Source: Alphaproteobacteria bacterium CG1_02_46_17
GTDB taxonomy: Bacteria > Pseudomonadota > Alphaproteobacteria > Micavibrionales > Micavibrionaceae
Assembly: GCA_001871905.1 (NCBI GenBank)
Contig: MNUG01000007.1
Coordinates: 59,667 to 106,346 of the forward strand
Length of the DNA stretch: 46,680 nt
Direction of reading: 5' to 3'
Shown: piece after piece, positions 1 to 9,772 of the stretch
How the letters are laid out: each line of letters begins with the position of its first letter
Numbering within the stretch: position 1 is the first letter of the stretch
Position numbers and translations under genes: made by a program
The notes under the pieces: model-generated
What the model was told of the DNA's origin: nothing
Database searches by the model: none
The model's input: the letters and a program-made list of their open reading frames with translations, nothing else

Positions 1-358
1 TAATGTAGTTGCCCTTGTTGTGCATTTGCGGTGGTGTGGGGAGTTTTATATATCCTTGTTTGCCCATCAGGATAAATTCATCCGAGGTTACGGAGCAGGA
101 GAGCGGGGCTCCCTTATCTTTCCAATCGGGAATAAGCTCATTCAGGGCGCGTGGTTCAAAAACTGCGCCGGAGAGAAGATGTGCGCCGATTTCAGACCCT
201 TTTTCCAGAATACACACACTTAGGTCGGGAGATATCTGTTTGAGGCGGATGGCGCAGGATAAACCAGCCGGGCCGCCACCCACGATGACAACATCATAGG
301 TCATGCTGTCACGGTCGGTGCGGGGAATAGGAAGAGGGGTTGTTTTTTCTTCAGTCAT
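1..358 (-). CDS. etfD: Electron transfer flavoprotein-ubiquinone oxidoreductase (ETF-QO), N-terminal part
   Basis: The minus strand is open from an ATG at 358 to the window edge, giving about 119 residues with no stop, so the gene is cut by the window. The translation has a Rossmann FAD-binding motif VVIVGGGPAGLSCAIRLKQ near residue 24, followed by an acidic-ended strand (VCILEKG) and the GAHLLSGAVFEPRALNELIPDW stretch typical of ETF-QO. The enzyme is a membrane-associated FAD/4Fe-4S protein that passes electrons from ETF to ubiquinone during fatty-acid and amino-acid oxidation. It is transcribed divergently from the glycosylase gene at 472, a neighbour pairing I recall from other Alphaproteobacteria. 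The iron-sulfur C-terminus lies outside the window. Confidence 0.9.
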   Translation of the reverse strand, partial: MTEEKTTPLPIPRTDRDSMTYDVVIVGGGPAGLSCAIRLKQISPDLSVCILEKGSEIGAHLLSGAVFEPRALNELIPDWKDKGAPLSCSVTSDEFILMGKQGYIKLPTPPQMHNKGNYI

Positions 359-471
359 ATCGGTTTATCGTGTGGATGGGCTATGTGTGGCTGTTGCACG
401 AGATTGCCATCTATATATAAAGTAAAGGCTGGGTAATTAAAACCAGAATCAGAATCAAAATTATTAGGCGC

Positions 472-1290
472 ATGACAACATCTTCAAGAGCATCATCTGG
501 GGAACTGACCGGACATGACGTGGCTTCTGCGTTGCAGTGGTATATGGATATTGGTTGGGACGAGGCTGTTCTGGCGGTTGCACAGGATCGTTTGGCGCAT
601 GACCCCTCCGTTTCTATTCAGGCGCCATTGGTTGCCCCTCACGCTGTTGCGGCGCAAAAAACCGCCAGTGTCGAGCCTTTAGGCACTGCCGAAGCGCGTG
701 GTGCGGTTGGGTCGCTATTGTCTGGTGTCAGCAGCCTTGATGAATTAAAGCAAGCGCTCGGAAAATTTACTGGGATGGCGATTTCGAAAACGGCAACAAA
801 TATGGTGTTCGGGGATGGTAATCCTGCCGCGCGATTGATGGTTATTGGTGAGGTGCCTGATGCCGAGGATGACAAGATCGGGAGGGCCTTTGCAGGAGAA
901 GCAGGGCAATTGCTAGACAAGATGATGGCTGCCATCGGCTTGTCTCGCCAATCTGCGGAAGCGGCAAAGGCTGTTTATCTAACTCAGGTTCTAAATTGGC
1001 GACCTCCGGGAAATAGAACACCGAGTGCTGCAGAGATTGATCTTTCAACACCGTTTTTGGAAAAGCATATCGACTTGGTAAAACCTGACGTCCTGCTATT
1101 CATGGGAAGCGTTCCGGTGAGGGCGTTGTTGGGGCGTACCGAGAGCATGACCAAGCTGCGTGGAAACTGGTTTGAATATAAATCCATCCCGTGTCTGGTG
1201 AGCTATCCTCCATCGTTTCTGTTGAAAAGCCCCGCAAAGAAACGTGAGTCGTGGGAAGATCTGCAAGCATTGCAGCAAAAACTCGTTTAA
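472..1290 (+). CDS. Uracil-DNA glycosylase family 4-like protein, degenerate
   Basis: 272 residues. The C-terminal 170 follow family-4 uracil-DNA glycosylases, which remove uracil from DNA in base-excision repair: a KTATNMVFGDGNP stretch, a motif-1 equivalent GEVPDAEDDKIGRAFAGEAG near residue 127, WRPPGNRTPSAAEI, and a C-terminal SYPPSFLLKSPAKKRESW. Several key positions differ from the family. The cysteine expected in the 'F-x-G-C-x-L-K' segment is Met102, the one in 'I-x-x-C-x-PF' is Ser192, and the His-Pro of the second active-site motif reads Pro246-Pro247. The first 90 residues are low in conserved features and lack cysteines. It may be inactive or altered in activity. The family is clear from the sequence; loss of activity is inference. 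The ATG at 472 is used because it precedes the whole conserved region. Confidence 0.8.
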   Translation: MTTSSRASSGELTGHDVASALQWYMDIGWDEAVLAVAQDRLAHDPSVSIQAPLVAPHAVAAQKTASVEPLGTAEARGAVGSLLSGVSSLDELKQALGKFTGMAISKTATNMVFGDGNPAARLMVIGEVPDAEDDKIGRAFAGEAGQLLDKMMAAIGLSRQSAEAAKAVYLTQVLNWRPPGNRTPSAAEIDLSTPFLEKHIDLVKPDVLLFMGSVPVRALLGRTESMTKLRGNWFEYKSIPCLVSYPPSFLLKSPAKKRESWEDLQALQQKLV

Positions 1291-1594
1291 TACATAGCCT
1301 TCAAATGTGAATTACCATTCTCCAAGTATTCATTACTGGGATTTAAGGTTAATGAGTGTTTTTTTATTGTAAATTTGAGTATTGATCACTTTTTATTGGC
1401 TCTGTAAGTAAAGATGCTAATTTATCGGGAGTAAAGGTTAATATTCACAAGATTGTATTATTGCTAACTTCCAATTTCTACTTTGATTATCAGATGGTTA
1501 CGCCTCTATTCGTTTGGGGTGCGACAGAAGTCCATTTGCCTGAGAGTGTTTTTTTCTGGACAATATTTGCAGGTATTGATAAATCAGGCTCGCT
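1291..1594. other. AT-rich intergenic region, no gene seen
   Basis: These 304 bp between the glycosylase and transglycosylase genes are AT-rich and hold no coding frame I can support on either strand. I see no strong hairpin with a T-run and no obvious repeat. The promoter of the transglycosylase gene probably lies in its right half, but I cannot pick out convincing hexamers. Confidence 0.5.
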
Positions 1595-3136
1595 ATGCAC
1601 AACGATGAGAAAAAACGCAGCATACGGATGACTTTGGTTATCCTGTGCTTGGTAGGCGGTGTGGTGTGTGGAGCTGCCGGAGTCGGCTCAGCGACAATAG
1701 GGACTTTGTCCTCTTCGCTGAAAAAGCCGGATCTGACCCGTGATAGTAATGCGGGAAGATCATTAGGAGCAGCCACAGAAACGTCCACTTCCCAAATTGG
1801 TATTGTCCTGCCGGAGGATTATTCGGCAGACGTGAAATTGTCTGCGGGTTACCATTTGGTCTGCAAGACGGTTCGTGACCATCTGCGTCAGGGGCGCCCA
1901 ACTTATGCCTTGAAGCTTTTGAACAGCGATCCAATGGCTAAAAAACTGAAAAATTCCGAATTTGACCGTATTAAGGCCCAGATTGCCCAATCCTACTTGA
2001 TAGAAGGTAAAATTGATCGTGCGGCCACCGTGGCCGAACAGGTTGTCCAGCGTTCCGGTAAAATAGTGCCGTTGGCTGGCTGGGTCGCTGGACAATCCGC
2101 ATGGCGCAAAGGTGATTTTGGCCGTGCAGCAGATATGTTTGCTTTAACTGCCCGTTCCAAAGAGGCTTCGCCATGGTTGGCGTCTGGTGGTGCTTTCTGG
2201 GCGTCCCGCGCGTCTTTCCGTGCTGGCCGATATTCGGATGTCAGGGAATGGCAGGAAAAGGCCGCTCAGTATCCACGGACATTCTATGGCATGGTGGCGC
2301 TTAAGGCTCTTGGGCGGAATTATGACTTTAACTGGGATATGCCCGACCTCGGCTTTACCGATAAAGCTGATCTTGATAATTCTCCGTCTATTCAGGAGTC
2401 TATCCATCAGGCTCGTCAGGGAAATATGAGTGGGGCGATTAATGCCCTTTCGAAGTCGGGATGGTTGGCGTCTCCTGAAAAACGCGAGCAGGTTCTGGCT
2501 TATGTAATCGACCATAAAGTTCCGGCTTTGGTTCTATATCTGGCACGACGAACCAAATCCAAAGAAGGTCGTTTTTATGATCTGGCCCTTTATCCGGAAA
2601 GTCCTTGGGAACCCAAGGCCGGATATCAAGTGGACAAGGCCATTGTTCATGCCTTGATCCGTCAGGAGTCCCGCTTTAACCCGCACGCGACCAGCGGCAT
2701 GGGTGCTACTGGCCTGATGCAGCTTTTGCCATCAACAGCCAAATATGTTGCCAGAGTTGAGAATGTTTCTTTGAAAGATCCTTCCGAGAATATCGATATT
2801 GGCCAGAAATATGTTGGTCAATTGATGCGTGATCCGCTCGTCAATAACGATTTGTTCAAAATGGCAGTGGCTTATAATGCGGGCCCGGGAAATCTGTCTC
2901 GCTGGAAAAAGCAATTAAAAGATATTGATGATCCGTTGTTGTTTATCGAGAGTATTCCGTCTTCTGAAACACGGGCCTTTGTTGAGCGTGTGATGGTCAA
3001 TTACTGGATTTATCGTACCCGTATGGGACTGGATACGCCGTCTCTTGAGGCTGTGGCCTCCTTGGACAAGCCGGATTATGTCCGTATAGCGCGTAACATT
3101 GGTAATAGTGTTGTTGCTATGGCTTACCGGAACTGA
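1595..3136 (+). CDS. Soluble lytic murein transglycosylase (Slt70-like)
   Basis: 513 residues. A basic start and a hydrophobic segment at about residues 12-33 (TLVILCLVGGVVCGAAGVG) indicate export to the periplasm. Residues about 60-320 form a helical-repeat superhelix as in Slt70 (for example GRPTYALKLLNSD and ASFRAGRYSDVREWQEKA). The C-terminus is the lysozyme-like SLT domain: catalytic Glu358 in HALIRQESRFNP, then GATGLMQLLPSTAKYV, MAVAYNAGPGNLSRWKK and ETRAFVERVMVNYWIYR. Enzymes of this type cleave the MurNAc-GlcNAc bond to 1,6-anhydro products and work in wall remodelling and secretion-channel insertion. Length and order match the family, and all family motifs I know are intact. It is a single gene; the next gene runs convergently, with stops only 2 bp apart. 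Confidence 0.92.
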   Translation: MHNDEKKRSIRMTLVILCLVGGVVCGAAGVGSATIGTLSSSLKKPDLTRDSNAGRSLGAATETSTSQIGIVLPEDYSADVKLSAGYHLVCKTVRDHLRQGRPTYALKLLNSDPMAKKLKNSEFDRIKAQIAQSYLIEGKIDRAATVAEQVVQRSGKIVPLAGWVAGQSAWRKGDFGRAADMFALTARSKEASPWLASGGAFWASRASFRAGRYSDVREWQEKAAQYPRTFYGMVALKALGRNYDFNWDMPDLGFTDKADLDNSPSIQESIHQARQGNMSGAINALSKSGWLASPEKREQVLAYVIDHKVPALVLYLARRTKSKEGRFYDLALYPESPWEPKAGYQVDKAIVHALIRQESRFNPHATSGMGATGLMQLLPSTAKYVARVENVSLKDPSENIDIGQKYVGQLMRDPLVNNDLFKMAVAYNAGPGNLSRWKKQLKDIDDPLLFIESIPSSETRAFVERVMVNYWIYRTRMGLDTPSLEAVASLDKPDYVRIARNIGNSVVAMAYRN

Positions 3137-3138
3137 TT

Positions 3139-3903
3139 TCAGATTAATTCCAAAAACCTGTTATGTATCAATGGATCTCCGCAAGCCAGCAGCGTTGAAT
3201 CTCCATGCAGGGTTTTGGGGAGACCTTTCCAATCGGTGATTTTTCCGCCTGCACTTTCGATAATCGGAACCAGTGCGATGAAGTCGTAAATTCCCAAGTG
3301 GTCTTCAGCTATTGCATCAATAAACCCATTGGCCATCAAGCCATAGAAATAACAATCTCCCTGATAGACTGTATATCTTGTGACGGCTTCAAAGCGGTCG
3401 AAACGCTGGGGGTCGTTGTGGGAAATTTGAGAGGCTGATCCTGTCCCAAAAATGGCTTGGGAAATGTCGGGGCATTTGCGGCATGATACAGGTTTTCCAT
3501 TGAAGGTGGTCTGGTGCCCAATTTGTCCGATCCAGCGGTCTTTCAGAATAGGTTGGTCGATAATTCCCAGTATTGGCTTTTCTTCATGACACAAGCCAAT
3601 CAATGTGCCGAAAGTCGGGCGGGCAATGGTAAAGGATTTTGTACCGTCGATTGGATCAATGACCCATGTCAGGCCGTTCTTACTTTCCTTGATGCCGAAC
3701 TCTTCACCCAATATGCCGTCTTCGGGGTATTCGCGTTCAATGATGTCACGCAAGGTTTGCTCGATCTCACGATCGGCTTTGGTGACGGGGCTTTCGTCTT
3801 CTTTGCTGATAATGTCGAGCGGTGTACCGAAATAATGGCGGGCAATGTCTCCGGCTGTATCGGCCAGATGTTGTGCAAATGTCGTTGGAATCTCTTTGGT
3901 CAT
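3139..3903 (-). CDS. Inositol monophosphatase family protein (histidinol-phosphatase-like)
   Basis: 254 residues from the ATG at 3903. A longer frame opens at 4089 but its extra N-terminus lacks family similarity and would overlap the divergent ABC gene. The motifs of the Mg-dependent IMPase fold are all present: SPVTKADREIEQTLRDII, GILGEEFG with the metal-binding Glu pair, WVIDPIDGTKSFTIARPTFGTLIGL, and a late YDFIALVPIIESAGGKITDW, which is the 'D-x-A-x-x-x-P-I-x-x-x-A-G-G' site. Members dephosphorylate inositol-1-phosphate, histidinol-phosphate, or PAP; the closest look here is to the HisN-type histidinol-phosphatase, but substrate cannot be fixed from sequence. It starts 16 bp from the divergent ABC transporter, so the two share a very small promoter region. 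Confidence 0.88.
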   Translation of the reverse strand: MTKEIPTTFAQHLADTAGDIARHYFGTPLDIISKEDESPVTKADREIEQTLRDIIEREYPEDGILGEEFGIKESKNGLTWVIDPIDGTKSFTIARPTFGTLIGLCHEEKPILGIIDQPILKDRWIGQIGHQTTFNGKPVSCRKCPDISQAIFGTGSASQISHNDPQRFDRFEAVTRYTVYQGDCYFYGLMANGFIDAIAEDHLGIYDFIALVPIIESAGGKITDWKGLPKTLHGDSTLLACGDPLIHNRFLELI

Positions 3904-3919
3904 ATAGTATCTATAGCGG

Positions 3920-5776
3920 ATGTATGCACAGAATTTAAGACAAAAAATCTCCCCGGGACTGGAATTGGTGGATCGCGCGTTGCCATGCGGGATCAAATTG
4001 CCATCTACCTTATGGGCGTTTGTCTGGTTTTTTGTCCGCCAAGTCAAAATGCCTGTTTTTGTTTTCTTTGGATGCGGTGTGCTTGCCAATATTCTTTTGT
4101 CTCTCGAACCTTGGTATTTCGGACAGATTGCAGACCGGCTATCCTATTTTGTCGTTGGTACTGATTTTCCAGTAAGGTCACTTGTGCTTTTGGGACTTGG
4201 TTATATCGTTTTTGTTCAGATCGCGGCGCGGGTTATCTTTTCCTTTATGGGGTATTTGACCGCCCATTATATGATGCCATTTCTGATGATGATCCGGCGC
4301 CAATTGGGGCAATATATGTTCGGGCATTCTTATCGTTATTTTCAAGATGATTATGTCGGGCGTTTGGCCGGAAAAGTCATGGAGATGCCAGATTCCATAC
4401 GGTTGATTATCCTCAATTTTGGCCATTTGCAATATTGTCTGATGCAAATTGCTATGGCGTTATTTTTCTACGCGTTTTTAGGCGTTGATTATGTGTTGTT
4501 GTTATTGGCCTATGTGGTTGGATCAACGTGGGTTGTGTGGTGGTCTGTGCGTTATGTGGGCCCGGCGAGTTATCTGGCTGTTGAAGATATGAATGTTGTG
4601 CGCGGACGGTATATTGATTGTCTGTCGAATATGTTTCTGGTTAAGGTTTTTGCACGTCGGACACAGGAAGATGCTTTATTGCGTGGCAGTCTGTATCAGG
4701 CTGGTACTACTGCTCAAGTAAAAAACAAACTGGTCTGGAGACAGGAAATCTTTCAGCATATCTGCAATGCTTTATTCCAGACGGGTTTGCTGATGCTTGT
4801 TATTTTCGGATATCGCAATGGTAGTGTGGTTTTATCCGATATTGTGATGGTTTTGACATTCGGTGTTATTATTACATCAAACAGCTGGTGGTTGACGCAA
4901 CTCTTAATGGAGTTTTCCCAGTTGTTGGAAGAGGTACGCAATAGTGTTGATACGATTGTCCAGAATTTCGAGGTAACGGACAAGGAAGACGCGTCGGTTT
5001 TGCAGGTTCAATCTGCTGACATTTCTATTTCAAATCTTACATTTTCTTATCCCGGGCGCCCTGTGTTTGATGGGTTGTCTCTTGAGATCAAGGCCGGAGA
5101 AAAAGTCGGGCTGGTCGGGCCTTCGGGAGCGGGGAAATCAACTCTCGTTCAGCTATTGCTCAGGCTTTATGATGTGCAGGGTGGTGAGGCCAAGATTTCA
5201 GGGCAGAATATTGCTGGTGTGACGCAGGACAGTTTGCGTGAGGCCATTGCTGTTATTCCGCAATCGTCTGATCTGTTGCATCGATCTATTTTAGAAAATA
5301 TCCGGTTTGGATCTGAAACATCCTCACTTGAAGATGTCGAGCGGGCTGCCAAATTAGCTCATGCAGACGAGTTTATTCTGGGGCTGGTCGATAAGGACGG
5401 GCGTCGTGGCTATGATGCTGAAGTCGGCGAGCGCGGCGTTAAACTTTCTGGAGGGCAAAGGCAGCGTATTGCTTTGGCACGGGCAATTTTGAAAGATGCC
5501 CCGATTTTGATACTAGATGAAGCGACGTCGGCTTTGGATAGTGAATCCGAAAAATTGATCGAAGAGAGTTTGAAAACCGTTATGGACGGACGGACTGTTC
5601 TGGCGATTGCTCATAGGTTGTCAACGCTGCAAAGCATGGATCGTCTGATTGTAATGGATCAGGGGAGAATTGTTGAACAAGGCTCGCATACTGATTTATT
5701 GGCTCAAAACGGGCTTTATGCAAGGCTGTGGGCTTTGCAGACTGCCGGGTTTATAGGGGACGGTGCAAAACACTAA
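3920..5776 (+). CDS. ABC transporter, fused permease and ATP-binding protein (exporter type)
   Basis: 618 residues. The first 330 form a six-helix exporter permease (ABC_membrane type), beginning with LWAFVWFFVRQVKMPVFVFFG. The rest is the nucleotide-binding domain: Walker A GPSGAGKST with Lys406, Q-loop VIPQSSDLLHRSILENIRFG, signature LSGGQRQRIALARAI, Walker B ILILDEATSALDSESE and switch histidine in IAHRLSTL. It should work as a homodimeric half-transporter in the inner membrane, exporting a lipid, peptide or drug; the substrate cannot be inferred. The start is uncertain: the ATG at 3920 has no good ribosome site, and an in-frame GTG about 50 bp downstream is an alternative. It lies alone, divergent from the IMPase gene. 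Confidence 0.88.
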   Translation: MYAQNLRQKISPGLELVDRALPCGIKLPSTLWAFVWFFVRQVKMPVFVFFGCGVLANILLSLEPWYFGQIADRLSYFVVGTDFPVRSLVLLGLGYIVFVQIAARVIFSFMGYLTAHYMMPFLMMIRRQLGQYMFGHSYRYFQDDYVGRLAGKVMEMPDSIRLIILNFGHLQYCLMQIAMALFFYAFLGVDYVLLLLAYVVGSTWVVWWSVRYVGPASYLAVEDMNVVRGRYIDCLSNMFLVKVFARRTQEDALLRGSLYQAGTTAQVKNKLVWRQEIFQHICNALFQTGLLMLVIFGYRNGSVVLSDIVMVLTFGVIITSNSWWLTQLLMEFSQLLEEVRNSVDTIVQNFEVTDKEDASVLQVQSADISISNLTFSYPGRPVFDGLSLEIKAGEKVGLVGPSGAGKSTLVQLLLRLYDVQGGEAKISGQNIAGVTQDSLREAIAVIPQSSDLLHRSILENIRFGSETSSLEDVERAAKLAHADEFILGLVDKDGRRGYDAEVGERGVKLSGGQRQRIALARAILKDAPILILDEATSALDSESEKLIEESLKTVMDGRTVLAIAHRLSTLQSMDRLIVMDQGRIVEQGSHTDLLAQNGLYARLWALQTAGFIGDGAKH

Positions 5777-5840
5777 AACCCTTTGAAAAATAAACAGTTT
5801 TCGTCTAAATTATCTGACCTAGCCAAATTAGAGAGATAAG

Positions 5841-8489
5841 ATGAAAACAGTTAAGGATATTCGTTCCGAATTTTTGGGATATTTTGAAGGACAGGGGCAT
5901 GAAGTTGTCCCGTCGAGTTCTTTGATCCCGCATAATGACCCGACCCTGATGTTTGTGAACTCGGGTATGGTGCAATTCAAGGATATTTTTACCGGAAAAG
6001 AAACACGCCCCTATACACGCGCAACAACAGCCCAAAAATCTGTTCGTGCGGGCGGCAAGCATAATGATCTGGATAATGTCGGCTATACGGCACGCCACCA
6101 TACATTCTTCGAGATGATGGGGAATTTTTCGTTTGGTGATTATTTCAAGGATGATGCGATTCCGTTCGCATGGGAAATGGTAACCCAGGTTCTGGGACTG
6201 TCTGCTGAAAAATTATGTGTGACGGTCTATCATGATGATGAACAGGCTGCGAATATCTGGAAGAAAGTAACCGGATTTTCTGACAGCAAAATCATCCGTA
6301 TAAATACGATGGATAATTTCTGGATGATGGGGGATACAGGGCCTTGCGGGCCATGTTCCGAAATTTTCTATGACCATGGAGATAAAGTCTGGGGAGGGCC
6401 TCCGGGTTCTGCCGAACAGGATGGTGATCGCTTCATCGAAATCTGGAATCTGGTGTTTATGCAGTATGAACAACTTGCTGATGGATCTCGTGTTCCGTTG
6501 CCAAAACCGTCGATTGATACAGGGATGGGGTTGGAACGTGTGGCGGCGGTATTGCAAGGCCAACATAATAACTATGACATTGATTTGTTCCAATCAATTA
6601 TCAAACATTCCGCAGATTTGACGGGTGTTTCTGCTAACGGGGACATGGTGGCGTCCCACCGTGTGATTGCTGACCATTTGCGGGCTGCGGCGTTTCTGAT
6701 TGCTGATGGTGTTATGCCGTCGAATGAAGGCCGTGGGTATGTGTTGCGCCGGATCATGCGTCGCGGGATGCGTCATGCGCATTTGCTCGGGGCTAAAGAT
6801 CCGTTACTTGTAAAGTTATTTCCAACTTTGCAATCGACTATGGGCGAAGCTTATCCGGAATTATATCGGGCGCAGGCCTTGATTTCCGAGACCCTTAAAA
6901 TGGAAGAGACCAAATTCAAGCAGACGCTTGATCGCGGGTTGAAGTTGTTGGATGAAGAGACTTCGAAACTGGGAGAAGGTCAAATTCTGGCCGGTGATAT
7001 CGCCTTTAAGCTTTATGATACTTATGGGTTTCCGCTGGACTTGACTCAAGACGCCTTGAAAGAGCGCAAGATTGATGTTGATGTTGTCGGGTTTAATGAG
7101 TGTATGAACCGCCAGAAAGCCGAAGCACGTAAAGCTTGGGCAGGGTCGGGTGATGTTGCCACCGAGAAAATCTGGTACGAGATGGCTGAAGCCAAAGGTG
7201 GAACAGAATTTTTGGGCTATGATAAAGAATCTTCAGAAGCCGAGATTGTTGCGATCATCAGAAATGGTGAGATTGTGACAGAAGTTCAGGAAGGCGATGA
7301 TGTCTCTATTCTTTTGAACCAGACACCTTTTTATGCTGAGTCCGGTGGACAGGTCGGTGATATGGGCATTTTGCAAAATGATCGAGCAGTTTTCGTGGTG
7401 TCGGATACGGCCAAGAAGCTTGGTAAACTGCATGTCCATGTTGGACGCGTCAAGAGTGGCTCCTTTAAGGCTGGGCAAGGTGTCGAAGCGCGTGTCGATG
7501 TTGCTCGCCGTAGTAAAATCAAAGCGCATCATTCTGTAACCCATCTGTTGCATGAAGCTTTACGTCAGACTTTGGGAGATCATGTCGCGCAGAAAGGGTC
7601 TTTGCAAACACCGGATAGAACGCGTTTCGATGTGGCACATCCGCTTGCCATGACTATGGAACAAATTCAGACAGTTGAACGGATGGTCAATGAAGAAATC
7701 TGGGCGGATTCGCCTGTGGTCACCAAGTTGATGGATTTGGAGGCTGCTCAAACTTCTGGTGCGCGTGCTTTGTTCGGTGAAAAATACGACGCAGAAGTTC
7801 GTGTGGTGTCTATGGGACGCGCCAATGATCGTGGCTCTATTCCGTTCTCTGTCGAGCTGTGCGGTGGAACACATGTTTCCCGTACCGGTGAAATTGGATT
7901 GTTCAAAATTGTAGCTGAGTCTGCTGTTGGGTCTGGCATTCGCCGTGTTGAGGCTGTGGCTGGTGCAACCGCTCTGGCCTATCTGGAAGAACAGGAACAT
8001 CGTTTGATGGAGGCAGCAGGTGTTTTGAAAACCAATGCGCCGGATGTGGTTGACCGTGTTAAAGCTTTGTTGGAAGAGAAGAAAAAACTTGAACAAGAAC
8101 TGACCAATTTGCGCCGTAAGATGGCTACAGGAGGCGGGGCGAACGACTCTGCTCCTCAAGCCAAAGACATTGGCGGGGTCAAGTTTATCTCGCGCATTCT
8201 GGAAGATGTTCCGGCGAAAGATCTGAAATCTATGGCAGATGACTTCAAAACCCAGATCGGATCAGGCGTCGTAGCCTTGATCGCCAGTTCCGAAGGTAAG
8301 GTTTCGATCGTTGTTGCTGTGACCGATGATCTGACGGCTAAAATCAGTGCGGTTGATCTGGTTCGTGCCGGAGCAGAGGCTTTGGGCGGTAAAGGTGGCG
8401 GTGGTCGTCCCGATATGGCACAGGCTGGCGGCACGAACGCGGCTGCTGCCAATGATGCGGTTGCTGTGATTGAAAAGTTGATCGGCTAA
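5841..8489 (+). CDS. alaS: Alanine-tRNA ligase
   Basis: 882 residues, the usual length. The protein charges tRNA-Ala in the cytoplasm and edits mis-charged Ser and Gly. The N-terminal class II catalytic domain begins with [21 protein letters not shown] and contains [11 protein letters not shown] and [18 protein letters not shown]. The editing domain shows zinc ligands His564-x3-His568 ([11 protein letters not shown]) and Cys674-x3-His678 ([13 protein letters not shown]). The C-Ala domain ends with [16 protein letters not shown], the expected C-terminal signature. Start: ATG at 5841 after a GAGAG ribosome site. A strong hairpin terminator follows within 20 bp of the stop. All editing and catalytic motifs are intact. 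Confidence 0.98.
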   Translation: MKTVKDIRSEFLGYFEGQGHEVVPSSSLIPHNDPTLMFVNSGMVQFKDIFTGKETRPYTRATTAQKSVRAGGKHNDLDNVGYTARHHTFFEMMGNFSFGDYFKDDAIPFAWEMVTQVLGLSAEKLCVTVYHDDEQAANIWKKVTGFSDSKIIRINTMDNFWMMGDTGPCGPCSEIFYDHGDKVWGGPPGSAEQDGDRFIEIWNLVFMQYEQLADGSRVPLPKPSIDTGMGLERVAAVLQGQHNNYDIDLFQSIIKHSADLTGVSANGDMVASHRVIADHLRAAAFLIADGVMPSNEGRGYVLRRIMRRGMRHAHLLGAKDPLLVKLFPTLQSTMGEAYPELYRAQALISETLKMEETKFKQTLDRGLKLLDEETSKLGEGQILAGDIAFKLYDTYGFPLDLTQDALKERKIDVDVVGFNECMNRQKAEARKAWAGSGDVATEKIWYEMAEAKGGTEFLGYDKESSEAEIVAIIRNGEIVTEVQEGDDVSILLNQTPFYAESGGQVGDMGILQNDRAVFVVSDTAKKLGKLHVHVGRVKSGSFKAGQGVEARVDVARRSKIKAHHSVTHLLHEALRQTLGDHVAQKGSLQTPDRTRFDVAHPLAMTMEQIQTVERMVNEEIWADSPVVTKLMDLEAAQTSGARALFGEKYDAEVRVVSMGRANDRGSIPFSVELCGGTHVSRTGEIGLFKIVAESAVGSGIRRVEAVAGATALAYLEEQEHRLMEAAGVLKTNAPDVVDRVKALLEEKKKLEQELTNLRRKMATGGGANDSAPQAKDIGGVKFISRILEDVPAKDLKSMADDFKTQIGSGVVALIASSEGKVSIVVAVTDDLTAKISAVDLVRAGAEALGGKGGGGRPDMAQAGGTNAAAANDAVAVIEKLIG

Positions 8490-8504
8490 GATTGGTCTGG
8501 CTAT

Positions 8505-8535
8505 AAAAAAAGAGGGGCTGTTTTGCCCCTCTTTT
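8505..8535. terminator. Bidirectional intrinsic terminator between alaS and the convergent gene
   Basis: A run of seven A, the inverted repeat AGAGGGGC / GCCCCTCT around the loop TGTTTT, and a T-run on the right. It can end transcription from alaS on the plus strand and from the hypothetical gene ending at 8547 on the minus strand. Confidence 0.85.
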
Positions 8536-8546
8536 CATGTATGAAG

Positions 8547-9473
8547 TTAGTGAATGATATTCGCCAATAATTCTTTTTGGGTTTTAGGCAAAGAAAAATG
8601 GGTCATCAGCTCATTGGCATGATGTGATCCATTGTTATAGGTTTCCATTGCGTTGTTCATGATTTCTTCGGCATTGTAATCCTTGTCGCACATACATAAG
8701 AAACCACCTTTCTTAAGTATCGAAAGATTGGCATATCTTCTAAGAGCTTGAACGCGGTCAAAGATTTCATCGCAGGCGCTAGAAACAATAAAGTGTCGAC
8801 TTAATCCAGCCTCATGACATGAGGCACTCGCTTCTTTCATGCGACGTTCAATGTCTCTCATTGCTTTTGGAAAATGTGCTTCTTCCATGGCGCTATAAGA
8901 GATTTGCATCTCTGCGAGCATCTGTTGAGATTCGCTGCTAACAAGAATATGGGTTTTCAAAGCTGCATGTCCGCCTTCTTCACATGGTTTGCGGAATTGA
9001 TCTTTATATGAGGTGACGGTTATCCCAGTAGGAGGATCATCGCAGAGCAATGCATTTCTTAAAGTTGCGGCTTCTTGCGGGGTATTAACTAATATCTGAA
9101 ATCTTAAATAGTCGAGAATTCTTTCCGGACGTTGATTAACATTCGGATCAACAAGTTTCCGATTTGCGGAGCTTATTTCTTTCAGGAACCTGTTATCGTC
9201 AGTGTGTTGCTTCATGTATTCTATCAATGGATCAATTTCTGATAAAGAATACTGATTTCCTGCATCATCTTTTAGTTTGGCAAATGGAGCGAGTTGTAGA
9301 AGTGTCTTCGCTGATTCGAGAGCCTCAATTCTCAGAGCTCGTGCCGCGTCATGGTAACCATTTACCGATTTTTTTTCAGGATGGATGTCCGTATCCCAAT
9401 TGGCTTTGTAGGGAATATTGGGCGCCGCCAATACACATTTTTGAAACTCGTTTAGTAGCTTCTTCTTTGCCAT
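8547..9473 (-). CDS. Hypothetical protein, possible RelA/SpoT-like domain
   Basis: About 308 residues from the ATG at 9473; a TTG two codons earlier is better spaced from an AGGGA site and could be used. I do not recognise the full-length protein. No signal peptide or membrane helix is visible, so it should be cytosolic. The middle (residues about 118-215) resembles the synthetase fold of RelA/SpoT-type nucleotidyltransferases: an acidic strand ERILDYLRFQILVNTPQE, then SYKDQFRKPCEEGGHAALKTHI, then AEMQISYSAMEEAH, which parallel the 'D-x-x-R-x-x-I', 'D-Y-x-x-P-x-x-G-Y-x-S-L-H' and 'E-x-Q-I' steps. A canonical upstream R-x-K substrate motif is not evident. There are eight cysteines, two of them in a FLCMC cluster. 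The fold assignment is inference; the gene stands alone between alaS and ndk. Confidence 0.55.
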   Translation of the reverse strand: MAKKKLLNEFQKCVLAAPNIPYKANWDTDIHPEKKSVNGYHDAARALRIEALESAKTLLQLAPFAKLKDDAGNQYSLSEIDPLIEYMKQHTDDNRFLKEISSANRKLVDPNVNQRPERILDYLRFQILVNTPQEAATLRNALLCDDPPTGITVTSYKDQFRKPCEEGGHAALKTHILVSSESQQMLAEMQISYSAMEEAHFPKAMRDIERRMKEASASCHEAGLSRHFIVSSACDEIFDRVQALRRYANLSILKKGGFLCMCDKDYNAEEIMNNAMETYNNGSHHANELMTHFSLPKTQKELLANIIH

Positions 9474-9772
9474 AATCAATCATTAATCCCTGGTAGTTTT
9501 TATTTTTATAATTAATAAAATGGTACGCCTAGCGTTGGTTTTAGGTCAAATAAAAAAGTAAGTTTTTCTTTGATTTTCTTTGTTTTTGTATTGAAAAAGC
9601 CCTTCTTATGAGTTTATTCGCTATTAGGTATGCTATTAACGCATATCTTTAGCCAAAGTCAAGAAAATCATCCATCTATCTACAAGAAATTTACTTGTTT
9701 TTTGTGTTTCAAGCCCCTATAAGCAGGGCAACAAATTTTGATGAAAAACCTGAGATATGAGGGATATTAAGA

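Noticed and set aside
3904-4089. N-terminal extension of the IMPase gene to a start at 4089
   Set aside because: The extra 62 residues have no family similarity and overlap the start of the divergent ABC transporter gene.
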